Below, one piece after another: positions 7,839-13,309 of a stretch of 13,309 bases of DNA; position 1 is the stretch's first letter; the number at the start of each line of letters is the position of its first letter. The stretch spans positions 1 to 13,309 of the forward strand of contig CALKWT010000065.1 in NCBI GenBank assembly GCA_938003885.1, in the 5' to 3' direction. This DNA is from an uncultured Balneolaceae bacterium. GTDB taxonomy: Bacteria; Bacteroidota; Rhodothermia; Balneolales; Balneolaceae. The position numbers and the translations under genes are program-made. The notes below the pieces were generated by a model. That model saw only the letters and a program-made list of their open reading frames with translations. It did not search any database and was not told the DNA's origin.

Positions 7839-9309
7839 CTTTCAGCAGGACTCCCATGCTGGCCAGATCGTCCCGGATTTTATCGGATGTTTCAAAATCC
7901 TTGTTCTCCCGGGCTGTCTTCCGGATATCAATCAGCAGCTCGATCAGCTCCCCGGTCAGGGCGCTGTCGCTGGTTTCCGGTTTCTTCAGGCCGAGTATGT
8001 CAAACACAAACTCCTTAAATGTTCTCTTCATCTTGAAGAAGATATCCAGAGAGACCTCCTCTTTTGCAATCTGGCCGTTGGTCAGCGCATTGATTTTGGA
8101 GGAGAGTTCAAAAAGTTGCGCCAGCACCTGGGCTGTGTTAAAATCGTCGTTCATCGATTGAAAACAGGCTGAAATCGCATCTGCGATCGGCCCGTCCTGA
8201 GAACCTTCCGCCTTGGAAAATCCCTCTTCACCGATCTTTTCAAGAAGATCGGCTGCAGTCATCAGACGTGCCAGGCCTCTTTCAGCCGCTTCCAGAGCAT
8301 CATTGGAGAAATCGATGGTACTTCTGTAGTGGGACTGTAAAATGAGAAATCGGATCACCATCGGGCTATACCCTTTTTTGAGCTTGTCGTGATCACCTTC
8401 AAAAAGCTCCTCCAGGTTGATAAAATTCCCGGCAGATTTGCTCATCTTTGCCCCGTCGATCGTCACCATGTTGTTGTGGATCCAGTAGTTCACCGGCTGC
8501 TGGCCGAATGCGCCTCTGTTCTGGGCAATCTCCGCTTCGTGATGGGGAAACTGAAGATCCATTCCCCCGCCATGAATATCAAAACGTTCACCCAGATATT
8601 TGGTGCTCATGGTGGTGCACTCCAGGTGCCATCCCGGATACCCTTCTCCCCAGGGGGAGCTCCATCGCATGATATGCTCATCCGACGCTTTTTTCCAGAG
8701 AGCAAAATCGTGAGGGCTCTTCTTCTCATCCATTCCTTCGGTATCCCGGCTTCCCGCCTGCAGCTCTTCAAGCACCTTGCCGGAGAGCTCCCCGTAGGGA
8801 TAATCTTCCCTGTACGCTTCCAGGTCAAAATAGATATTTCCATTCACAACGTAGGCGTACCCGTTCTCCAGAATCTTTTGGATCAGCTCAATCTGCTCGA
8901 TAATGTGGCCCGTAGCGGTTGGCTCAATATCGGGCCGCAGGCAGTTCAGAGCATCCATCCCTTTGTGATAGCTTACCGTATATCGCTGTGCAATCTCCAT
9001 CGGCTCCACCTTCTCGAGCCGCGCTTTCTTCAAAATTTTATCCTCCCCCTCTTCGGTCACCTCCTCTTCCAGGTGCCCCACATCGGTAATGTTCCGGACA
9101 TAGCGCACCTTGTATCCCAGATAGTTGAGATAACGGTAGATCACATCAAAAGTAATGGCCGCGCGGGCATGGCCCAGATGAGGGTCCCCGTAGACCGTCG
9201 GCCCGCAGACATACATTCCTGTAAAAGGTGGATTGATGGGTACAAATTTCTCTTTTTTTCTGGATAGGCTGTTATAGATATACAGATCTGAATCAACAAT
9301 TTTTTTCAT
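7801..9309 (-). CDS. cysS: Cysteinyl-tRNA synthetase
   Basis: The product has 502 residues from the ATG at 9309. This class I aminoacyl-tRNA synthetase attaches cysteine to tRNA-Cys in the cytoplasm. The HIGH motif appears as HLGH (44-47) and the KMSKS loop is intact (288-292). Zinc and substrate-binding residues match the known enzyme: C35 in CGPTVY, C231 in HLECTTM, H256 and E260 in PHHEAE. The C-terminal DALR-like helical domain and anticodon-binding region run to the stop. The frame stays open upstream to 9402, but those 31 codons would overlap folE and look nothing like the family; MKK at 9309 gives the usual N-terminus and a 19-bp gap from folE. The 3' end overlaps the start of yidD. 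Confidence 0.97.
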   Translation of the reverse strand: MKKIVDSDLYIYNSLSRKKEKFVPINPPFTGMYVCGPTVYGDPHLGHARAAITFDVIYRYLNYLGYKVRYVRNITDVGHLEEEVTEEGEDKILKKARLEKVEPMEIAQRYTVSYHKGMDALNCLRPDIEPTATGHIIEQIELIQKILENGYAYVVNGNIYFDLEAYREDYPYGELSGKVLEELQAGSRDTEGMDEKKSPHDFALWKKASDEHIMRWSSPWGEGYPGWHLECTTMSTKYLGERFDIHGGGMDLQFPHHEAEIAQNRGAFGQQPVNYWIHNNMVTIDGAKMSKSAGNFINLEELFEGDHDKLKKGYSPMVIRFLILQSHYRSTIDFSNDALEAAERGLARLMTAADLLEKIGEEGFSKAEGSQDGPIADAISACFQSMNDDFNTAQVLAQLFELSSKINALTNGQIAKEEVSLDIFFKMKRTFKEFVFDILGLKKPETSDSALTGELIELLIDIRKTARENKDFETSDKIRDDLASMGVLLKDGKGGTTFEIDS

Positions 9310-9328
9310 GAACGCTGCAAAATTTAGC

Positions 9329-10030
9329 TTACATCTCTGTTTTTGCGTGAATATAATCGATAAATCGCTGCTGCACCTCTTTCTCTCTGAAGACGCCGCC
9401 ATACTTGGTGGTTACGGTGCTGCTGGCCTTATCCTTGATGCCCCGGATCGACACGCAGAGGTGTTTGGCTTCGATCAGAACAGCGACATCCTCGGTCTCC
9501 AGCGATTTTTTAAGTTCATCTGCAATTTGAAGAGTCAGACGCTCCTGCACCTGAGGGCGGCTGGAGTAGTAATCCACAATTCGGTTGATTTTCGAGAGGC
9601 CGATGACCTGCCCGGAGCTAACATAGGCGACATGGGCTTTCCCCAGGAAAGGCAGAAAATGATGCTCACAAAAAGAGGATACGTTGATATTTTTCTCAAC
9701 AACCATATCCCTGTAATCGTAATTATTCTCAAATTTTCTGGCAACCGGTTTGTTTTTCGGATTGAGGCCTCCGAAGATCTCCTTGACATACATTTTAGCT
9801 ACCCTGTGCGGCGTGCCTTTCAGGCTGTGATCACTCAGGTCCAATCCCAGCGTCTCCATGATGGCCGCATAATGTTTCTCGATCAGAACTATTTTCTCCT
9901 CATCACTCAGATCAAATGCATCTTTTCTAAGCGGAGTGAGCGGGGACGTTGCGATATGGTTATCACCGATCTCATCGGTTATTGACGGTTCGGTGCCTCC
10001 CTGTTCTGCGTGATATTTATTCTTGCTCAT
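9329..10030 (-). CDS. folE: GTP cyclohydrolase I
   Basis: The product has 233 residues. The enzyme converts GTP to 7,8-dihydroneopterin triphosphate, the first step towards tetrahydrofolate and related pterins. Zinc ligands C121, H124 and C192 are present in FCEHHFLPF and HLCVSIRG, with catalytic H123. Other family motifs are GTPHRVAKMY (72-81), GLSKINRIVDYYSSRPQVQERLT (144-166) and the C-terminal TKYGGVFRE segment. All ligands are present, so this is the zinc-dependent type IA enzyme, not the FolE2 (IB) type. About 40 N-terminal residues before the conserved core are variable and polar. It is the first gene of the apparent folE-cysS-yidD operon. Confidence 0.96.
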   Translation of the reverse strand: MSKNKYHAEQGGTEPSITDEIGDNHIATSPLTPLRKDAFDLSDEEKIVLIEKHYAAIMETLGLDLSDHSLKGTPHRVAKMYVKEIFGGLNPKNKPVARKFENNYDYRDMVVEKNINVSSFCEHHFLPFLGKAHVAYVSSGQVIGLSKINRIVDYYSSRPQVQERLTLQIADELKKSLETEDVAVLIEAKHLCVSIRGIKDKASSTVTTKYGGVFREKEVQQRFIDYIHAKTEM

Positions 10031-10226
10031 TTAATATTAAATTCAGGTGGTATCAATTACATTTTAAGCTTATTAAAATACGGTTTCCCCTGTCAATTTC
10101 ATAATGTGGATACCCGGACAGATAAATGATAAATGGGGATTCCCTCCTCTCCGGGCCGGATCTGGCGGGATGGCTGAAAAGAGGCCGGGCCTCCCCCTGG
10201 TTCCCGTAGTGTATTGATGGCGGCAA

Positions 10227-10238
10227 CCGCTGCAGCGG
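10227..10238. repeat. 12-bp perfect palindrome CCGCTGCAGCGG
   Basis: The sequence equals its own reverse complement over 12 bases, and a related GCGGCTGCAG follows at 10251-10260. It lies between divergent genes, so an operator is possible. A chance palindrome in G+C-rich DNA is equally possible. Confidence 0.35.
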
Positions 10239-10320
10239 AGACACTCTGGATGCGGCTGCAGTTCGGCTCTTCCGGGTCGTCACGGCCTCCATCTCACGGC
10301 GGCCAGAGCTTTTCGGAATC

Positions 10321-10354
10321 CTCCCGGAATAGCTGCCCCCATCCCCTCCGGGAG
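10321..10354. repeat. Inverted repeat CTCCCGG / CCGGGAG
   Basis: Perfect 7-bp arms at 10321-10327 and 10348-10354 enclose a 20-base spacer. If transcribed towards the HU-like gene they could form a leader hairpin. T-runs begin about 20 bases downstream, which is too far for a classical intrinsic terminator. Confidence 0.35.
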
Positions 10355-10488
10355 ATAATATTCGCTGATACAGGTTTTTTTACCTTTTTTTTCGTTTATT
10401 GTCTGAAGGGAACCCAGCAACCTGCTCCTATGTAGATCTAACAACTGCACGCTTCTGTGCATTGTGCCCTTTCAACACCTGTACTCAG

Positions 10489-10782
10489 ATGAACTATAGA
10501 CGCCTCATATCCTTATTAGCGGAGCGATCCGGAAAGACGCAGCGTGCATCCAGAAAGGAGATTGCACTGTTCGTCTCTGCGATTAAGGAGGTTCTGGCTG
10601 CCGGAAAAAGAGTCACTATTCCACGCCTGGGTACTTTCGGTACGACGGCCGAAGAGGCCCGTTCCCCTAAACCTGCCTCTACAGAGCCGGAGAAGAAGCC
10701 CGCCGTTGTGCGCCGGGTGGAGTTTACTCCCTCCTCCGTGCTGCTGAAAAACCTGAACGAAGCGGGGCCGGGTGATGAGTGA
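10489..10782 (+). CDS. Small HU/IHF-like DNA-binding protein
   Basis: The product has 97 residues from the ATG at 10489. It shows the HU/IHF pattern: two N-terminal helices (about 2-38), then GKRVTIPRLGTFG (39-51), an arm region (about 52-76), and the strand-helix end RRVEFTPSSVLLKNLN. The arm lacks the usual NPxTG tip and instead has Pro- and Lys-rich sequence (RSPKPASTEPEKKP), so DNA bending may differ from classic HU. A TTG at 10399 would add 30 Cys-rich residues unlike the family and was not used. No Shine-Dalgarno sequence precedes the ATG. The stop overlaps the ATG of the next gene, which also begins with an HU domain, suggesting coupled translation and perhaps a heterodimer. The HU-CCDC81-type clades of Bacteroidota are a possible home family. 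Confidence 0.8.
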   Translation: MNYRRLISLLAERSGKTQRASRKEIALFVSAIKEVLAAGKRVTIPRLGTFGTTAEEARSPKPASTEPEKKPAVVRRVEFTPSSVLLKNLNEAGPGDE

Positions 10783-12319
10783 AAAAATTACCTTCAAAGA
10801 GCTGGTAGAACAGATTTCCCGTCAATCCAGGCAGAGCCGGAGTTCTACAACCCATTTCATTCATGAACTGGTCAGAATTATTGAAAAGGGCCTGAAGGAG
10901 TCGGGATCGGTATCGATCTCCGGCTTTGGGAAGTTCGAGCTCCTCCAATCGGAGCCCCGGCAGCAGGCGCACCCCGTGACCGGTGAGATGATCACCGTGG
11001 CAGGCCGGAAGAGAGTGGTTTTCAAACCAACCAAAGAGTTTCGTGAAGGTGTGAATCACCCCTTTGCAGGCGTTGCAGGCCGTGTGCTGGAAAAGGCAGC
11101 TGATCTGCTGGATGCTGAGGAGACCGGTTTGCTGCAAGAGGAGGCCGCTGAGGCTTCAGAACCTTCCTCCGCTTCTGCTGATGAGTCCATGAGCCGGGAA
11201 AAGAGCAGTGAAAAGAGCGGCGAGGAGAACAGGGATTCCCTGGACGGCCTTCTGATTGAACATGACAATCCGCGTTTTACGCCCTCCCCATCGGAAAAGA
11301 AAGTTTCGGAAACAGCAGAAGCGGGCAGCGTTAAGCCCCCCCTTGTTGAAGAGCCCCGCCCCGTGGAATCAGCACCTGCAACAACCGGCAGAAAAGAACC
11401 GGTGATCCGGCTCGGGTATGACGAAGAACCGGACAAAAAAGACTCCGGAAACACGCCTTCCCGGGGAGGCACCCCGGCCGCTGCAGCCGGATTGCACACT
11501 CCCGAAGAGCAGACCCTGGCAAACGAAGTGCAAAAATCGGGTTCTCTCAACTGGACCTATACAGCCGCTGTCATCATCGCCCTGCTGATCTTCATCATTC
11601 TTTTTATCATGTATCAGCAAAACAGGGAGGCTTCGGAGAGCGTGACAGAGCGCCTGCCCGATACACAGAACCAAGTTGAACAGGCCGAAACCCTACCGCC
11701 CTCTTCCGATGCTGCCTTACCGCAAAACGGGACTTCCAGCAAAGGTACGTCGGCCGGAGAATCGGAAACCGGAGCAGCCGCAACTGGCGGCCCGGGAGTT
11801 CAGGGAAGCGGGATATCCGCCTCCGGGGCAGGATCGGCAGATGCCGGGAGCACCCACGAAGGGAGTTCGGCCGCAACCGGTACCACTGCCGGCCAGGGGG
11901 CAGATACACAAGCGGCTTCGCCAGCCACCACAGGCACCACACAGAGCGAGTTTGAAACAGTTAATTTTACAGTGGAGCCGGGCCAATCCTTATGGACCAT
12001 TGCAGACACACAACTTGGCAATCCCTACCTCTGGCCCGTCCTTTACTACCTGAATCAGCACAAGTTGGAGAATCCCAATTACCTGCCTGCTGATGCAGAC
12101 ATCCTTTTACCGACCATTTCAGATCCTGAGAATCTGAATGAATTTGAGAGAGAACAGGTCGCACAGGGTTATTTCAAACTGTACGAATGGAATGTACAAT
12201 TTAACCCCGAAGAGGCGCGCTATTTTTTATGGGCCGTCGGGGTTTTCTCACCCAGCCTATTAGACCAACCGCCTTCGGATGTCATCCGGGAAGATCTGGA
12301 TTTCGCCCGAAACCGGTAA
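10775..12319 (+). CDS. HU/IHF domain - transmembrane - LysM fusion protein (predicted DNA-to-cell-wall tether)
   Basis: The product has 514 residues from the ATG at 10775. Residues 1-94 are an HU/IHF domain with SISGFGKFELL (47-57), an arm retaining HPVTGE with the DNA-intercalating-type proline P67, and the closing strand RKRVVFKPTKEF. A 165-residue acidic, Ser- and Pro-rich linker follows. One strongly hydrophobic segment (about 262-280) spans the membrane. A Gly/Ala/Ser/Thr-rich linker (about 283-395) leads to a LysM domain (about 398-446, with PGQSLWTIA, the LWPVLYYLN helix and ILLP end) and a 68-residue C-terminal tail. LysM binds peptidoglycan, so the predicted topology is HU in the cytoplasm and LysM in the periplasm. 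HU-TM-SPOR proteins of Bacteroidota have been described as similar bridges; this one uses LysM. GTG at 10772 is a possible alternative start. Eight bases overlap the preceding gene. Confidence 0.88.
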   Translation: MSEKITFKELVEQISRQSRQSRSSTTHFIHELVRIIEKGLKESGSVSISGFGKFELLQSEPRQQAHPVTGEMITVAGRKRVVFKPTKEFREGVNHPFAGVAGRVLEKAADLLDAEETGLLQEEAAEASEPSSASADESMSREKSSEKSGEENRDSLDGLLIEHDNPRFTPSPSEKKVSETAEAGSVKPPLVEEPRPVESAPATTGRKEPVIRLGYDEEPDKKDSGNTPSRGGTPAAAAGLHTPEEQTLANEVQKSGSLNWTYTAAVIIALLIFIILFIMYQQNREASESVTERLPDTQNQVEQAETLPPSSDAALPQNGTSSKGTSAGESETGAAATGGPGVQGSGISASGAGSADAGSTHEGSSAATGTTAGQGADTQAASPATTGTTQSEFETVNFTVEPGQSLWTIADTQLGNPYLWPVLYYLNQHKLENPNYLPADADILLPTISDPENLNEFEREQVAQGYFKLYEWNVQFNPEEARYFLWAVGVFSPSLLDQPPSDVIREDLDFARNR

Positions 12320-12348
12320 TCACCAACGAAATAGAACAACAACCTTAC

Positions 12349-12352
12349 GGAG
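12349..12352 (+). promoter_or_regulatory. Ribosome binding site of the Dabb gene
   Basis: GGAG lies six bases before the ATG at 12359 and supports that start. It is one of only two clear Shine-Dalgarno sequences in the window. Confidence 0.5.
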
Positions 12353-12358
12353 ATTGAT

Positions 12359-12670
12359 ATGATACGCCATATCGTTATGTGGAAGTTAAAAGACAATGCA
12401 GAAGGAGCCGACAAGCAGAAGAATGCTGAAAAGCTGAAAATGATTCTGGAGGGCCTCCCCACGACCATTAAAGACATCAAAGCAGTTGAGGTGGGGATTC
12501 AGATCAATCCGGATGATCCCGATGCCCTGGATGTGGTCCTCATCAGCGATTTTGAAACCGAACTCGATTTCAAGATGTACACACGCCACGCCTCTCATCA
12601 GCGGGCGCTCAGCATCATTCATAAACTGGCGGAAAAGCGGTTTTATGTAGACTACATCGTGGATCGTTAA
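12359..12670 (+). CDS. Dabb (stress-responsive alpha-beta barrel) domain protein
   Basis: The product has 103 residues and consists of a single dimeric alpha-beta barrel domain. The start MIRHIVMWKLKDNA is the family's first strand with its conserved histidine. The middle holds the IKAVEVGIQI strand and LDVVLISDFETELDF, and the end has the YTRHASHQRAL helix followed by a final strand (RFYVDYIVDR). The family covers stress-induced plant proteins and bacterial proteins of mostly unknown function; some relatives are small cyclases or monooxygenases, but no cofactor site can be assigned. The gene begins 39 bp after the HU-LysM gene on the same strand and may be transcribed with it. Confidence 0.88.
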   Translation: MIRHIVMWKLKDNAEGADKQKNAEKLKMILEGLPTTIKDIKAVEVGIQINPDDPDALDVVLISDFETELDFKMYTRHASHQRALSIIHKLAEKRFYVDYIVDR

Positions 12671-12696
12671 GGGAGATGTTGTGCATATGCTAAGGG

Positions 12697-12718
12697 TTCC
12701 CGGTGATGCAGCCGGGAA
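12697..12718. repeat. Hairpin-forming inverted repeat between the Dabb and Smr genes
   Basis: TTCCCGG (12697-12703) and CCGGGAA (12712-12718) are perfect 7-bp arms around an 8-base loop. No T-run follows on the plus strand, so a standard intrinsic terminator is not supported. An mRNA-stabilising or processing hairpin between the two genes is possible. Confidence 0.4.
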
Positions 12719-12763
12719 ATCGTAAAAGCTGAACAGATGCCATGAAGTGTAACCGGATCCGAG

Positions 12764-13129
12764 ATGAAGAAAGATAAACCGCCCCGAACACCCGCAGAGG
12801 ATGCGAACCATGACGAAGGCAGAGCTGGCGATGACGCTGTCGAGCTGGAGATCAACGGGGTGCTGGATCTCCATGCCTTCCATCCGAAAGATCTCTCCAC
12901 GCTCATTGATGAGTATATCCGGGCTTGCCTGGAAAAAGAGATCTATGAAGTTCGCTTTATCCATGGAAAGGGAAAGGGCCATCTCCGCAGGGGAGTCCAT
13001 GCCCTGCTGGAGCGAAACCCCTATGTGACCGAATATCAGCTTGCCAATGAATCGGGAGGCGGCTGGGGCGCCACCATTGCCAATCTGAACCCTGAGCCTC
13101 AGGAACCCCTCCCCGATCCGGAAGTATGA
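12764..13129 (+). CDS. Small Smr-domain protein
   Basis: The product has 121 residues. A charged N-terminal stretch (1-28) precedes a stand-alone Smr domain (about 30-108) with the three family motifs: LDLH (34-37), HGKGKG (67-72) and GGGWGAT (98-104). Smr domains, also found at the end of MutS2, have been associated with endonuclease activity on DNA or RNA; the histidine of LDLH and the HGKG loop needed for that are present here. There is no MutS2 ATPase or KOW part, so it is a separate small Smr protein. It follows the Dabb gene by 93 bp on the same strand. Location in the HU gene cluster is suggestive of nucleic-acid work but proves nothing. Confidence 0.9.
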   Translation: MKKDKPPRTPAEDANHDEGRAGDDAVELEINGVLDLHAFHPKDLSTLIDEYIRACLEKEIYEVRFIHGKGKGHLRRGVHALLERNPYVTEYQLANESGGGWGATIANLNPEPQEPLPDPEV

Positions 13130-13193
13130 AGGGCAGGTATCGATGCACTTTATATGCAACATCCATGCTCTTTAATTTCCTGGCCTGAAGAGC

Positions 13194-13270
13194 CGGGTTG
13201 CAATAAAATCCGATATGAAACGTGAATAGTGACCGGCCGTCTCACTCGCCGGTGCCGGGCCAGCAACCCG
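13194..13270. repeat. Nested inverted repeats downstream of the Smr gene
   Basis: CGGGTTGC (13194-13201) pairs perfectly with GCAACCCG (13263-13270). Inside, ACCGGC (13232-13237) pairs with GCCGGT (13248-13253) around a 10-base loop. The whole could fold into a two-level RNA structure. No riboswitch family was recognised, and neither strand has a following T-run. The remaining sequence from 13130 to 13309 contains no supported gene. Confidence 0.35.
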
Positions 13271-13309
13271 TTGACACAGTAAATCAAACGGCCAAAATCA
13301 CGATAACCC

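Larger units (their letters stand above)
10031..10488. other. Divergent intergenic region between folE and the HU-like gene
   Basis: This 458-bp stretch holds no convincing gene. The folE side is A+T-rich; on the minus strand a TTGACA at 10091-10096 lies about 15-17 bases before A/T-rich TAATAA/AATAAG sequences, a weak folE promoter candidate. The centre (about 10140-10350) is G+C-rich and carries a 12-bp perfect palindrome and a 7-bp inverted repeat, listed separately. Two T-runs (about 10374-10381 and 10385-10392) and a 5-bp hairpin (10446-10461) precede the HU-like gene. A frame on the minus strand (10053-10292) is open but has no family features. The long leader may be regulatory or a decayed gene. 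Confidence 0.5.

Noticed and set aside
8389..9267. Plus-strand open frame of 292 codons opposite cysS
   Set aside because: The opposite strand encodes an unmistakable cysS; this frame is its shadow.
9310..9402. 31-codon upstream extension of cysS
   Set aside because: It overlaps the end of folE and has no likeness to cysteinyl-tRNA synthetase N-termini; ATG at 9309 gives the standard start.
10053..10292. Minus-strand open frame in the folE-HU intergenic region
   Set aside because: It has no recognisable domain, no ribosome binding site and an unremarkable composition; likely chance.
10399..10488. 30-codon TTG-started extension of the small HU gene
   Set aside because: The added residues are Cys-rich and unlike HU/IHF; the ATG at 10489 begins exactly where the HU fold does.
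13194..13290. Cobalamin riboswitch-like resemblance
   Set aside because: Some GGTG and CCCG pieces are present, but the conserved core order and spacing are not.
13150..13308. Minus-strand frame open from the right edge, 52 codons
   Set aside because: It could be the end of a gene outside the window, but the length is compatible with chance and no motif is recognisable.

Overview
The window carries thirteen protein-coding genes and no recognisable RNA gene, insertion sequence, phage gene or CRISPR array. It looks like ordinary chromosome from a Bacteroidota-like bacterium, and the Balneolota/Rhodothermota side of that group is my best guess. The reasons are the moderate G+C by eye, the scarcity of Shine-Dalgarno sequences before most starts, a nucleoid HU-type domain fused to a membrane segment and an envelope-binding domain, and gene types common in that group (NRDE, Dabb, a polytopic SpoIIE phosphatase). 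The lineage is an inference. No rRNA or clear marker protein was compared.

Left block (1-3696, minus strand). A large polytopic membrane protein ending in a SpoIIE/PPM Ser/Thr phosphatase domain is followed at 28 bp by a secreted thioredoxin-fold protein (CPYC). A DtxR/MntR-type metal-dependent repressor follows 50 bp later and runs off the left edge. The short gaps suggest co-transcription.

Middle block (3946-10030). A plus-strand NRDE/TANGO2-family gene converges on a minus-strand secreted TPR-repeat gene, and their 3' ends overlap by 47 bp. Upstream on the minus strand come an RsuA/RluB-type pseudouridine synthase with a long disordered Arg/Ser/Gly-rich N-terminal tail, yidD, cysS and folE. 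yidD, cysS and folE are tightly packed: yidD overlaps cysS, and cysS starts 19 bp after folE stops.

Right block (10489-13129, plus strand). After a 458-bp divergent intergenic region come four genes: a small HU/IHF-like protein; an HU/IHF domain - membrane segment - LysM fusion whose start overlaps the preceding stop; a small Dabb-domain protein; and a small Smr-domain protein. The HU-TM-LysM protein is the most interesting object here. Its layout predicts a link from DNA in the cytoplasm, through the inner membrane, to peptidoglycan. The coupled small HU gene could supply a partner subunit. The final 180 bp hold no convincing gene but do contain a nested inverted repeat.
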